A stretch of DNA of 64,000 nt from Oegoconia quadripuncta (GCA_949316235.1 OX438743.1:36859242-36923241); one strand, 5' to 3'. Counted from the first letter of the stretch, positions 47,701 to 62,700 are shown. Notes: generated by a model from the letters alone, not told the origin. A program made the numbers and translations.

Positions 47701-50700
47701 TACAGCCTCGAAGAAATACTTATTTCGTAAATTAGTTTAACCGCACACTTTGTGGTGACGACTCGGTTACGACTGTAGAATACCGTCGGAAGATCTCATG
47801 CCTGTCACTGTTTTAAAGGATAAACTTCGTAGAGGATGCGTTGGAACAGAATGAAATTATTCCACTATCCTCTTTTCATACTCGAACTACTAGGCGCGAA
47901 GAGTTTACATATCGAACATTACAGCGTTTTGTTTATTCTTTCGTAATACGGAAATCCCTGTAGGCATCGATGTTTCCAGTATCCACCTAACAATCTTGAG
48001 ATCTTCCAGTCTACGGTGAATAGGCATTTACTGGATTGCGTGCTTTATCCTCGGCTACATCATTTGACGACCTGTTTGGTTTGGTGTAGTGGTTAGCAAC
48101 TCCGACCGCTATACCAAAAGGTTGCGGGTTCGAATCCCGCTAGGGGCATATGTTTGTGTGATGAATACGGACATGTGTACCTGAGTTATGGATGTTTTTC
48201 ATTTATAATAAGTATTTATTTACAAAAAAAAATGTATTTATGTAGTATATCAATCATCTACTTCACAATACAAGCCTATAGTTGCTTACTGTGGAACTAG
48301 ATGGCGCTGGGTGTATGTCTAAAGATATTTATTTATTAATTATTATCATCACTTTCCACCACCAAAAAATCACGGATTAAGGATTTACTAAAAAATATTC
48401 CTTATACTAAAATGTTACCCTCATTTGACACATGCGTTAGGGCTGCCATAAATACTGAAATAGCTAAGTGTCGTCAGAAAAATAATATTTTCTTTTATCC
48501 ATAATACAAGCCTAGTTGCTTAGTGTGGAACTAGATGGCGCTGTGTGTATGTGCAAAGGTATTTATTATTTATTTATTATATTCCTCCCACAGTACCTAT
48601 AGTAGACGTTATATCTAAATACCTACACTATACCTAAAACAAGCGTCCCATTTGTCTGAAAAGAGATGTTTATACTATATAATAACTAATAGGTACTAAG
48701 TTTTAGTTACATCAACGGGGCGGTATCATCGTATCGTAATAATTTGTAGAATAATGAAGCCGTGTATAGGAAGTTACTTGCAAAGTAGGATGTGTAAACT
48801 TGTTCACAATGGCAATAATGAATTTATCTTTCTATCTAAATTATACAGATAGTTTACTGTTATCTTTGTAATATCAACATTCAAAATGCATATTGCGGCC
48901 ACTTTCCCTAATAAGCATTTTTTTTTATTAGATTATAGCTCATACGTAATGCTTTAAGTTATTGTAGCATGGCACGGAACATTTTAAAGCGCCGATACAT
49001 CTATTTATACCTATCTTTCTCAAGAAACTTCCTACCACGTACGACCACCCTGTGGAACGGACTTCCTGCAGCGGTACGACCTTGGAACCTTCAAGAAACG
49101 AGCCTACACCTTCCTCAAAGGCCGGCAACGCATCTGTGACCCTTTTGGTGTTGCGGGTGTCCATGGGCGGCGGTGATTTCCATCAGGTGACCCGCATGCT
49201 CGTTTGCCGCCCTCTCATATAAAAAAAAAATCTACAGAACTTCGTGGAATTGTAAAGACCTCTTAAGGATTTATTTCTTGTACCTCCTTAATTAACATTT
49301 CACAAAGCTCTCTTGCTTGTGTCTTGGTCCTTCTGCATATTCAGAAATGGCTAAGTTGTTTACATCAGCAGTTGAACAATCACAGCCTGCGAGAGCCGAC
49401 GACTCGCCTGTAGGTGTTACGGTTCTTACAACACTGTCGAGACCGCATTCTGTTTATATTTACGCAATAACGACCTACACCGACACTGGTTGCGATTGGA
49501 ACTACTTGAGAGCAGAATGTTAAACTCAATCACAGCTAATTTAAAAGAAGATTAAGTCAAAGATGGAAGTGCGCTCAGCCAGAGTATAAGAGGGATTCTT
49601 TTTTTTATGCACAAAGGGTTGGTACTTGACCTCAATCACACCTAATGTTAAGTGAAGATGAGGTCGAAGGTGGAAGCGTACTGACCCAGAAACCCCAACA
49701 CACTTGGAGGACTGGCTATATTCTTATCTTTGACAACCGCGGAACACAACAATGCTATTAACTTTGCTGCTTGCAGATTTAGATAAGTTGGTGGTAGGTC
49801 TAGCCAGGAGGACATTTAAAATGCCCTACCACAACCAAACCGAGTACTTCATGTACCCCGCTGGGGTATCGAACCCGCGACCTCCGAATCGTAAACCCAA
49901 TGTTGTTAACATTGAGCCACGGAGGCGGTTAAATAAGTTCGCTTAGGTAAGGGGGCTTAATAGACCTTAATCCCTTAAAATAAAGGCGAGGAAATGCTGG
50001 ATGCAGCTCGCTTCCAACCAGCCGCAAATATATGGGGGAGGCCTACGTTCAGCAGTAAACTTCCTGTGGATGTTATGATGATGAGGATGAATGGCTTCCC
50101 CTGTGTATAGTTATATCGGCACCTAAAAAAGATTGATAACCGATACCGAAAGAACTAAGCGTTTAGGCGAACTGAGTTATACAGTTTTCGTTGCCGCAAG
50201 ATGTGGATGGATGGATACATGCATTCGAGCAAGCATTCGCAGAGGTATCTGATACAGCCTCGAAGAAATACTTATTTCGTAAATTAGTTTAACCGCACAC
50301 TTTGTGGTGACGACTCGGTTACGACTGTAGAATACCGTCGGAAGATCTCATGCCTGTCACTGTTTTAAAGGATAAACTTCGTAGAGGATGCGTTGGAACA
50401 GAATGAAATTATTCCACTATCCTCTTTTCATACTCGAACTACTAGGCGCGAAGAGTTTACATATCGAACATTACAGCGTTTTGTTTATTCTTTCGTAATA
50501 CGGAAATCCCTGTAGGCATCGATGTTTCCAGTATCCACCTAACAATCTTGAGATCTTCCAGTCTACGGTGAATAGGCATTTACTGGATTGCGTGCTTTAT
50601 CCTCGGCTACATCATTTGACGACCTGTTTGGTTTGGTGTAGTGGTTAGCAACTCCGACCGCTATACCAAAAGGTTGCGGGTTCGAATCCCGCTAGGGGCA

Positions 50701-53700
50701 TATGTTTGTGTGATGAATACGGACATGTGTACCTGAGTTATGGATGTTTTTCATTTATAATAAGTATTTATTTACAAAAAAAAATGTATTTATGTAGTAT
50801 ATCAATCATCTACTTCACAATACAAGCCTATAGTTGCTTACTGTGGAACTAGATGGCGCTGGGTGTATGTCTAAAGATATTTATTTATTAATTATTATCA
50901 TCACTTTCCACCACCAAAAAATCACGGATTAAGGATTTACTAAAAAATATTCCTTATACTAAAATGTTACCCTCATTTGACACATGCGTTAGGGCTGCCA
51001 TAAATACTGAAATAGCTAAGTGTCGTCAGAAAAATAATATTTTCTTTTTGAAAAGTTGTAAGTTTAACTTACTAACTATAAATTTATGAACATCGACGAA
51101 TGTGACATGGAAAAAGCCGCAATAACCTACGTTATAAAAGGATCATTAGTGTTGCACGTATAAAAATCTGCGATCTGGCAATTAAGGCTAATTGTCTGTT
51201 TGGAGAGTCGTTTAGTGGGCTTAGGCTGTTGATGAAGATGATCGAGGTAACCTACTACTATACCTACTATATATAGAAGACCGTTTATCAACCAGCGGAA
51301 GATGATGCACGTCACGACCTCTATTCCAAATACCCCATTGGTCAGTCATGTCCCAAACAAAAGCGCTTTCCCAAGCGCTCCACACACGGAACCAAATATT
51401 GGGTCTTTACCAATGAAATTGGAGTTTTTTTCTTCGTTAATCATATGTACCAATTACTGCGATTTCAAAGCTATATCCAAATTTGTTTTTTATTTGAAAA
51501 ATGGAATATTATTTAAAGGTTTCACATGAAATATATTTAAAATTCTGGGCTAAATCACATAATAAAAAAAAAATTAACAGAGCTCTTTTCATGTGCTTCC
51601 CATAATCATTTCTTAGATTCACTGAAAATTTTGTAAAGCGGTTACTTTCAAAAATTAACGCTGCATATACTTAATGTTATCCGATAATACACACAAAGTT
51701 TAGCTAAATTTGGATTTGTCGTTCCCAAAAAAAAAATCAAAAATGTTTGTACGGAGAAAACGGTCTTAATGAAATTCTTCATACAAAACGCCAATTTCAT
51801 AGGTAAGGACCTAATACTAACGGTTTCCCTTTCTAAGACGGAATTGACAGAGGTGAATAGGGATAATCCCAGAGCCATAATATCTTAGGCCCGTATTTCA
51901 GAATGTTGCTCAAGCAGATATCTCCGCTTGAGGACGGTTAAAAAGGGACAACTTTATGTAACTTGCATAGCGGCATCTCTTTCTAACTATGTCAATGACT
52001 ATGATCTGCACGCTTGAGCAATATTCTGAAATACGGGCGTTAGACTTAACTTTAACTTTAGCATTTATTTCAACGTAAGATACATGTTATCGTTTGTTGA
52101 ATGTCAATTTAAATCTGTTTAACACGTTCCGGGACACATCCCCAGACACAATAGAAGTTTTATTGTTATAAGTTAACGTCGAGAGGCGGGTTGTGTCCCG
52201 GAACGTGTTTAGATAACCTCTAATATTTTTAAACGACCTATCCAGCGACACCACACCTATGGCGTATAAAATTAAAAGAAAATTAATCATTCATTCATTT
52301 ACTACTTTACCGGCGTGATTAATATGTATACTCATGTCTAATTACAGATTTCTACTACTCAGAGTATGCGAGCTAAGCCTCGGACAGACATGGCGAAACT
52401 AAAAAAAATATGCTTAGACATACACACAGCGCCATCTAGTTTCACAGTAAGCAACTATAGGCTTGTGTTGTGGATACCAGATGGTTGATATACTACATAA
52501 ATACATTTTATTTTTGTAAATAATACTTATTATTTAACCCGCAACCTTTTGGTATAGTGGCCAGAGTTGCTAACCACCACACCAAAGAGGTTCCTTGTTG
52601 ACTACGGAATCCTAAAAAATAAGCCCTATTCAAATCATACAGAAATTGCGTAGGTCCCTATTCCTGTTCACCATCATCAATATGGCCAGCGCTGAGTTAG
52701 ATAATATGCACAAGTACGAGCGAGACTGTCACAGCACAAGCAAAACTTTGTATGCTCTGTGCGTAATCGTGAAAGTGGCAAACAATACAATAACTCATTA
52801 ACGCAGCTACCATCAGTCGACAGAATTTCCTTTTCTCCAAATCTTTAGGGGTCGCCCCTTCCGAATAAAATAGAATAAAATTCGTCGACCATGATACTAG
52901 TAGTCATTTAAACAACATTATGCCGGGTGAATTTCCTGTAATTCCTGTTTACTGGTGACTAGTTCGCACACAGATACTGTCGTACATTGGAATTTCGAAC
53001 AGTGATACGTCGCGCACTATCATATCGCAAAATGTCACTGTCGATCAATAGAAATTTCGCACAATTGAACGTTGGACACTATCATGTCGCAGAATGTCAC
53101 TATCGATCAATAGAAATGTAGTACAACTGAACGTCGCACACTATCATGTCGCAGAATTGCACTGTCGTTTAATAGGAATGTCGCACAATTGTACATCGCA
53201 CACTCGGTGTCGCACTTCAGTAATAAACCCTCCGCTCCCTGATTACGAACAACTTTCCACTAGGAACCATAACCGTATTCAGCCCGAAATTATTGTACTT
53301 CCATACTATAAAGGTTTCAGAATAGGTAATCGAATTTTTTTTGGAACGAATTCGACCATGGTGCCTTGGGGAAAGTAGTTTGTAATCAAGAGTGGCCTCA
53401 CATGAATTCAAATACACCCTGTATAATATAAAATAGTAGGTATGTTGGTATACAAAACCCATATCAGGCAAACGAAATGGTCCAGACTCAGCATGTGCAA
53501 TCGAGGTAGGTCCCTAGTAATAATTAAGCAACTTATTATAAATAATTTAAATGAACAAATAACAGCCCTGTAGGAATAATTATGCCGACTCTACACACAA
53601 AATATTCAGCAATGAATAAAGGTGTAAAGTACCTAAAGTGTGTTTGAGAACTTTTCCCACATCACTCGAAATAATTACCTAACCTACCTATTACCCTAAT

Positions 53701-56700
53701 CTAATACCTATTTTGGTAAGGGCGAAAAACACAATTCATTTTACGAATTATTATGATGAAATCAAATACAATATTCAAGGCCCTTTTTACCATTGTCCAG
53801 GTGTTTTGGTCAATGTCGCGAAGGGTTACGAAATCTGGGTTTTCTGATTGATCGCTGCTTAGAAATTCTAATCAGTTATATTGTCGCAATAAAAAGCTAA
53901 GTAAAGATCACTTGCTTTTTAAATCCCGACGAAAAACGACGGGTGTGTTAAGTGTTTGACGACATTGTGTCCAGCTTTTGTCCGGATGTATCCCAGAAAG
54001 GCATGGTCCACTTTGAGTGCGTTTTTTTGTATTACAGACTAAGTGAGGACAAAGGTTCTTATCCATGTTTGATGAAACCGCCGTTACAAAGGTATTTAAA
54101 TTCAATTTCAATGATTTTTTTTTAAATTTAACACATTTATATACGGACACCGCACCAAACACAGAAGTTTTATAACGTCGAGACGCAGATTATGTCCTTG
54201 AACGTGTTAATACTATACTCGGGAATAGGTATTCTTAACCATGTCTGATGGAATTCGCTTAAGCCGTTTACCGTATCAGAGCTAATATAAGTATATAATT
54301 TTGTTGCCTCTTCACGCCTAAACGGCTGGACATAGACAGACTAGGACCTGGCTACTTTTTATCCCGAAAAATTGACTAGTTCCTGTAGGATAGGTATTAT
54401 TAGACATGGGCTTTTAAGATATAGAGTGACGCATTTGGTAGTATAGTAATATAGAACGAATTCTACACGGACGAAGCCACGGGTAACAGCTAGTGGATGA
54501 TATAATCATTTGTATTCTCGGGGTTTTTCTAAATTTTCAATTCATAGTTATTGTCAATGGAGTCTGTTTTGTGCATTCAATGAATAGCTCAGACATGGAC
54601 AGATCTCACAACCTTTGGGATAGACAAGGTAATTTTAACTTTAAGTAAACATTATAATCTCAAGTTGCTAACACAGGCTAAGAGATTTTATAATTGAGCA
54701 CTCAAAGCGTCTCTTCGTTTGTGACAATGTGGTAATATTGGTTACGTAATTCAGTTGCGATGGCGGCCGGGAGGAATATGATAGCTGGCGAGGTGTACAA
54801 CTAATTGAAGCGCAGGTCATGTTCCAAAAATATGGCCGTTCGTGTGCCGTACACTATTTACATAACTATAAATTGTACAAGAAGACCTCGGAGAAGCTAC
54901 GTTTAATTATCTACCAAAATAGTCCAGATAAACAAACTATGTCTAAAATTAATATCTCCGAAATCATGAAGCTAAAAAATATCAAACAAGAATCAATTAA
55001 GAGCGTTTATCCTACACTAACTTTTTAGAGCTATATACGTGCTCTACGCGTATAAAGTTACATTAGAATCGGTTTATTCGTTTCCAAAAATTTGGACTTA
55101 AAAGTATGTATTTAGTACCGTGCGAGAAACCCTCTCAAAGACGACCAAAATAAATCAAACAATAATACATCTACTTACTGGATAAACAGCTAAGACAACA
55201 GCGACGTTGGTGAGGCATTCCCTCCAGTGCTTGGCTGCTGCTCGTATAGTGACCACATAGATGATGCATGTTGCAATAAGCACTGCCAACGCGCAGGGCC
55301 AGAGTACCCAAACGTACAAGTGTAGAGCTGTGAACAAATAATTTGAGAAATTGTTACGATACCAGAAAGCGTCCGCCGATTTTATCCATTTTCGAATTTA
55401 ATACGTTCTTGAGTAAGAATTCGTCGTGACCCAAAGACATCAGTAGACCAACCTGTTAAAGTCGTGTTAAACATAAATACATGTCTCTGGATCAAATAAC
55501 ACCATTGGCAGTGACGTTAAAATAAGAAAGGCAGTGCCTACACTAGCAAATTGTAAGCTTTCCGCGAAATGCATTGTCAAGGCATTCATAATGATGTGAA
55601 CAGAAATATTCTAAACGTTGCGTTGCTATAAATAAATAAATAAATATTTTTGCACAAACACACAGCGCCATCTAGGTCCACAGTAAGCATCTAGGCTTGT
55701 GTTATGGATACCAGATGGTTGATAAACTACACAAATATATATTTTCTTTTGTAAATAAATACATGTATAAATGAAAAACATCCATAACTCGGGAACACAT
55801 GTCTGTATTCATCATACTAACATATGCCCCTAGCGGGATTCGAACACGCGACCATTTGGTATAGTAGCAGAGTTTCTAACCAATACACCAAGCAAACGTA
55901 TAAGAGTAAGTTATTATTTTGTAGTTGTTTTTTTTCGCCACTGATCATTGGCCTTTTGGAATCATATGGCCTGTAGTACTCTGGTACTATAGCGGACCCA
56001 ATGCAACTTTGTAGGACTATAATTATCAACCGCCTCACATCTGATGCACAACCTCCTTTTTTTATATACACAACGGGTTGGTACTTGTCCTCAATCACAC
56101 TTGATGTTAAGTGAAGATGAGGTCGAAGGTGGAAGCGTACTGACCCGGGAACCCCAACACATTTGGTGTACTGGCTATCATATCTCTGACAACCGGAACA
56201 CAACAATGCTGTTAACATTGCTGCTTGGCGACAGATTTAGATAAGATGATGGTATCTAGCCAGGCGGACATTTAAAATGCTCTACCACCAACCATACCGA
56301 GTACTTAAACATGTATCCCGCTGGAGATCGAACCCGCGACTTCCGAATCGAAAACCCAATGTTGTTTACATTGAGCCACGGAGGCAGTTAAATCCTCTCC
56401 TCTCCAATTATGGGCCATAATCCAACACAACTCAATGGGGATTGGTTGATTTGTGTCAGACTATTGGCTAAACCGCACAGTCAGTGTTTTTAAGTCACTC
56501 TTGTAGGTAAATAAATAAATATTTAGATGGAAAATACGTACGTGGGACGATATAAATTAGAAACCTGAAGATAAAGGCTCTCATATAGCATCAACCTAGC
56601 GTGTCCAGCAGCGAGCGGCCCGTGGCTGTTGTCCTCTACTAAGGAACGGAGGTGAGTGGTGCTTTGGCCTATTTTTATTCAGTGCAAAAGGTTTGATAGT

Positions 56701-59700
56701 ACAGCTATCACAATCGTATTGTGATAGCTTTTCACTGTACCTGAAGGCTGAATATTATAATTATCTATTGTTCAATACAATCCACTTATAGTAAATTCCA
56801 TCTTTTCCCTTTCCACGACTCCGTGAGTCGTCTCCTTAGTGGTTAAACGTTTTCGCCACATTTTTTGGTAGCTGGCTTAGCGACTGCCTTCAATTGACAA
56901 CAATCAGGACCGATTATTATTTAACGTGCCCTCCGAATCACGGAAACACTCGTACTAAAATGCCACTAGTAGTCACCCATCCAAGAACCGTGTGCGAAGT
57001 GAGAGTTTCGTCTCGTTTTTAACTTTACCGTCGCGTTCGCGTTTACGCAAAAATTATCTATGAAAAAAGTCGTTTTGCAAACTATCCGCAAGAGACGCTG
57101 CACATTTCTTCATACAAATCATCACGTAAACGTGAACGCGGTAGTAAAGTTAAATCGAGACAAAACTCACACTCCGCTCTCTGAACGCGACAGATATTGC
57201 CTACATTTTTTTTTTGCTCAACGGGACAGCACTTGGCCTCAATCACACGATGTTAAGTGAAGATGTGGCCAAAGGTGGAAGCGTACTGACTCGGAAACCC
57301 CATCTTATTTGGGGGACTGGCTATGTTATCTTTGGCAACCGGAACACAACAATGCTATTAACATTGCTGCTTGGCGTCAGACTTAGATAAGATGGTGGTG
57401 GCTAGCCAGGCGGACATTTAAAATGCCCTACCACCAACCAAACTATGACTCCGCCACGAGTGTTTCTGCACAACTTTCATAGTATGAGAAATCGTGTTTT
57501 ACTTATATACTTAATGTGCGTTGCGCACCAAAACAACAGCAATTACACAACAACAGAACACTTAGGTGCTTTACAAAATAAATTTAAACACATATAATAT
57601 CTACATAGTGTCACGACTTTATACTAAATGGGCTTGTCAGAAATCAGAAATATCAAAAATAAATGTTTGAGTGTTTGCTTGAATCAACATCCTTGAGGTA
57701 GGTGGTATTTTTAGAAAGGATAGTAATGTTTTTCGAGTGTATGTAAGTATGTTCGATCCTTTGGCGCATCCTGTAGCCTCAACGGCTTGATCGATTTCGA
57801 TGTGCATGGTGTCGTTAGATTCGTCTTAGTACCCGGAGTGTCATAAGATACATTTTATGGAAAAAACTTCAACATGATGTCCGCAAAATACAAAATATGC
57901 TGTCGGGTTTTCGGTGTTTAAATACTTAATACTATGCGAATAACAATATCTCAAGAGTCAACTCAAATTTGATCTCGTTCGCCGAGGTCGCTTTATAAAT
58001 ACGGACCTTAATCACAGTTCTTTGACTCGTTCACCTCGAATCAGGTCACGGTCATACAGAAGCTTTCATTTATTTGTCAACTAGCTTCCGCCTGCAGCTT
58101 TGCCCACACTCATTAGTCCAACGAGTCTACGAAACTCTTTAATGTACCGAGATGAAATAAAAAGCAGATTGTAAATAAGTTAACCACATCACTGTTAACT
58201 TATTTACAATCCACTTGCTTTCAATCACTTGAATGCTTCATCGAAATTTATTCAGACAGGGATAAAGAGACAAAAATTTAGAAAAATAGTATTAGAACTG
58301 TTATAAAAATTAATACTTGACAGTCATCACTTTTTAACCGATTTAAAAAAAGTGTAGGTATTTTTTTATGCATGATTGATCACCCATATTTTCGTCAATT
58401 ATTAACTGACCACCCCATTTGAGATAGGTAAAGATAAAAAAAAAAAAATGAAAAATGAAAAATGAAAAAATGTTTATTTCAGTACCTTAATAAAACAATC
58501 AATGAGGTATCGGGGTCTCCTTTCAAGTATAAAATACCTGTGTTAGGAGGCTCCGCTCTTCCATAACTAAATGTTAAATGAATGTCCAATCAAGGTTAAG
58601 GATTTCACCTTAACCTTAACCTTGAGGTTAATATTATGCTACTTATAAAATAAGAATGAAATAAAAATGTAATAAAAACTAATTTGTTATGTATGTGTGT
58701 GTGCGAGTATGTGTTTGTGTATGAGTGTGTGTGTGCATGAGTGTGTGTGTGTGTGTGTATGAGTGCGTGTGTGTGTATATATTTATAGTGCTACTGCAGC
58801 CTGATGATAGGGAAATGAGTGGTATAATTGAAGTGTGTATTTATTTATTGCCATCAGTGTTTCAATTTCGTCATAGGTTTTAGTGTTTAGCCAGTTACTC
58901 AGAGATGTTTTACATTCATAGTACGTCATTGGGTAGATATATATTTGTTTATTAATTAACTTATATAGGTAAGATGCTTGTTTAACAAACTGTCTTCCAG
59001 CAAAGCTTGACTCCACAGAAATTATGGGGGCAACAATATCTTTCCGTCTTTTTTCAAGAATGCTAGGGTCATAGGAAAGAGATTTGTGGCATTTCAAAAT
59101 GACATGCAGGACAGGACACAAGATCGTCATCGTAAATTAATAATAGAGTAGGTATCTTCTACAAAGAACAGTATTTCATATATTTACGTTTAATATCAAG
59201 TAATAGCTGATTTCAGATATTATGTAAATAATTGCCATCCATCCCTGAGATTACGGTCTATCAAACACGATCCAAGCAACATCATCCATCATCAATGTCA
59301 TCATACATGATAAATTGATACCCAATCTGTTCACGTAAGTAGCTATAGGGCCGTATTAATAAATCGATCTTGAGATTGAGATCGCGTCTCAGTCTCAATA
59401 TTATTATTTTGATACTGTTTTAATATGCAACAGATTCTCAAGCGTCAACTTAAGGTCATGTCAGTTTTGAGAACGGTTTATTAATACGGGCCTTAGCTTT
59501 GCCACTAGATGATGTTGAGATTGTGTTATCCTACTACCTATTTATCATTTTCAAAATCTAAGAATCAAATAACTAGAATTAAACTGATCTAGATGAAACT
59601 AGTAGTTTAGTTTGTAAATTTAGTTTTTCTTGTTTAGATTGGATGCTTGTATTTTGTATGAATAATTTCATTATCATCGTTCCACTATAGGTACTGTATT

Positions 59701-62700
59701 ATCTCTCTCTTATATTTAAGAATAAATAAAAAAATTAAAGGTATTTATTCATCACAAAAAAGAAAACACAAGCATACATAGAATCGAGAACCACAGTATT
59801 GTGATGAATGTGTAGCGACTCAGCAATGTTGCTGATTTTCAGTCCCCTCCTGCAGAGTAGTTGCTGCCACCAAAGAAAGTATGGGCGACTTTCCAATGGC
59901 TAACAATTTTCACTCTGGATTCAAAAAATCGCCCTCGCCGTAAAAATATTATTTTGCTCCCTTATGATAGATACAATCTACTATTATAATTCAATCGTGA
60001 GACTTCTTTTATTCCCATAAAAAAAATAGAAAATCAACTTGAAGGAGAACAGTATATCGCCGCCGTAAGATGCTGGGATATATTATTTCATGTTATTTCC
60101 TGTGGTCAGCAGTAGTGTGACCTGATGATGATGATGATGACAAAGGAACTCAAACTATGGAAAGTGATGTATAATTAAATTTTAATCTCGCAAGTACAAA
60201 TGAACATGCATTTTTTTTTTTAATTTTCAAAAAACTTTTGATTGTTACACTTAGTTCTATCTTACATAAAAAAATCAACTGCAAAAAGGGCAAGTGAGAG
60301 TCTAAGGCCCGTATTAATAAATCGTTCTTGAGATTGAGATCGCGTCTCAGTCTCAAGACCATTTTTTCTGATGCTGTTTTAATATACAGCAGATTCCCAA
60401 GCGTCAACTTGAGGCCTGTCAATCTTGAGAACGGTTTATTAATACGGGCCTAAATCGCGACTTAAATAATCAAGCAGTTAATTATTTTTTATTTAAGTTT
60501 ATTATTTAAGTCATGTTAATTGTTATAGCATAATACTATCCAAACAACTAAGCATTGTCCGACAGTTGCTATGGAATTAAGTACGTGTATATTATATATC
60601 TGCTACTTTATATTTAATGAACATTTAATTTAAAGAAGTATTTTATATATGGCATAGTAATAAATAACGTAACTATGACCGACATGACGACTGCCGTTAT
60701 GTGCACTAAATCTTCCACTAAGAGTAGACTAGAATAGAATAGTGTTCTGTGACTAAATCAGACCAAAAAAACGTGTGAGCGCGCATGATTCGTGAGAAAG
60801 TGCGTAGCTAATAATAAGATGAGTCCTTCATTATTACTCACATTGGTATAGGTTATAATGTTTGTTTTAGTAAAAATGTATCACCGTTAATTGTACGCAT
60901 TGGTCGTCATAGCCGACGCATTCCGATAACGATCGTCGTTTTAACCGATAATGGTGTCGATTCGGATGTACACCAACTAAACTAAACTCAAACCAGTTTT
61001 AAAGTAGTACTGTCTCTTTCTCCCTGGAACAGTACGAGGCGACGGCACCACTCCAAAACTGATTTAGTTTAGTTGGTGTACATCCGAATCGACACCATTC
61101 TCACTTTGTCCTATGTTGTTAATAAAGCGGTATGTTTACCTACTTATTTTTCTAATCTTTCTTTAAGGAGCTGAGTCGAAAGCGACTATGTCACTCCATG
61201 GAGTACTAGGTACTCACGTTACATAAATGGTATCTAATTTCTCCATCGAACACCATTTTTATATATATTGTACATATTTTTGGCTGCTAGGGACGCAGGA
61301 TGTGCTCGAGCACTATTACCGTCCAATACCCGTATCTATATCATTGTTTACAACAATTTCTCTTTATAATCCTCGTTACGGACACATCCATCCATCAACA
61401 CATGATAGGTATTCTCCGCTAGATCTTGACACGAAGGGAGTGAAGTTATTTAATGGAATGAGTTACGTACTCAGTACAATATCCTGATGTCACCTACTTT
61501 CGGACCATAAAACTATGTTTGTAACAGGTTTTTGTGATTTTCTTAAAAGCTGTCTTATTTGGGGACATCATATTGTTCCTGAAATATTTCCATTAATTTC
61601 AAACAGCACAAACCTGACCGTAAAACTAAGTTGGATTGAAAAAAGTTTTGAGGATTTCTTAAAAACTGTCTTATTTGGGGGCATCCTAATTTTCCTGAAG
61701 TATTTGCATTAATATTACTACCAGTAAAATTATTTGGAATTTTTCACTTTGCAATTATAATAAAAAAATGGAAGGGACGGTTAACTTTCATGAATTATAT
61801 TGACCATAATTTGTCTGATATAACTATAGGCATGTCTTAAAATTAAAACGTATTATAAAACGTGTACACATAAAAACTCCTAAATAATATTTCACACAAT
61901 CATATTGCTTCACTTTTAAATTTCAACCCCCTTCCCCTTCGCATTTTGAACAATAAAAATATTTCTTAATTCTTTGAAGATTCATGGATGTGGGCACGTA
62001 AGTTATATATAGTTATATGATCAAGCCAATAGCTTATATAGTTCCTGAGTTAAACAGGTTTTACAGAGCTAAAGCCAGGCTGTAAGGGTTCTTTTTTGTA
62101 CCTTTTTGGTACAAAACCCTAAAAGTTGTATGGTTCTTATTGATTTCATGTATGTTTGTTTATTTCTTTCTTTTATGTATGCTAGTATATACAATAAACT
62201 TTTTATTTATCTATCTTAAAATCTTTACAATTCCCAATAATTTCTAATTATTGCAGTACCTACCTCATTTTTCTTATGCATATGGTAATTCGTTTTCATT
62301 GAATTAATTATTCATATTTAGTAATAGTGATGTACTTACATAGTTAATTTAACTAAGTAGATTAACTTATAATATTTTTGTACCTAGCGTGTCATTTCTT
62401 TTGTAGGTGTAACGACTCAAGAGAAAGGTTAACGGGTCATATATAGTCTTGACTTATGACTTTTCCACAAAGGAGACGCGTCAGCCTTGTTTGGTAGGGC
62501 TGGGTTCTTGCACCACAGACCAGAGAACCTTGCACCCAGTTGCACTTCCGGAACTAGAGGAAGTCTTTTTCCTGAGGTTATTATTGCAAAATAATTTACC
62601 TTTAACATAATCACCGACATTGGGCTGAAGACTGTAACTATGGCACAGCAAAGTTGTATTTATAGCGTTATTTTGTTCAGGAAGAACTTTTTCGGCACTT

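Larger units (their letters stand above)
45944..48495 (+). repeat. Tandem duplication, unit 1 (2552 bp)
   Basis: Every landmark recurs exactly 2552 bp later (for example 46388/48940, 46765/49317, 47200/49752), and no difference was seen in the lines compared. It carries the 3' part of a SINE-2, a CR1-like LINE tail, an inverted SINE-1 and a complete SINE-2. It contains no exon. Confidence 0.95.
48496..51047 (+). repeat. Tandem duplication, unit 2 (2552 bp)
   Basis: Starts TATCCATAATACAAGCC directly after TTTTCTTT of unit 1 and ends TTTTCTTTT before diverging (TGAAAAGTTG). Junction overlap is one base or so, so the event was not SINE-SINE recombination. Confidence 0.95.

Noticed and set aside
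46388..49946. Repeated ORFs of 64-74 codons in both tandem units
   Set aside because: They overlap LINE, SINE or unique intronic sequence in wrong frames; duplication alone explains the repetition.
54819..55028. 69-codon plus-strand ORF as a gene nested in intron 2
   Set aside because: No recognisable domain, no promoter or splice evidence; chance frame in AT-rich DNA is likelier.
58783..59130. 115-codon ORF as a host gene
   Set aside because: Its sequence resembles the C-terminus of LINE reverse transcriptases and it is followed by a retroposon-type tail.
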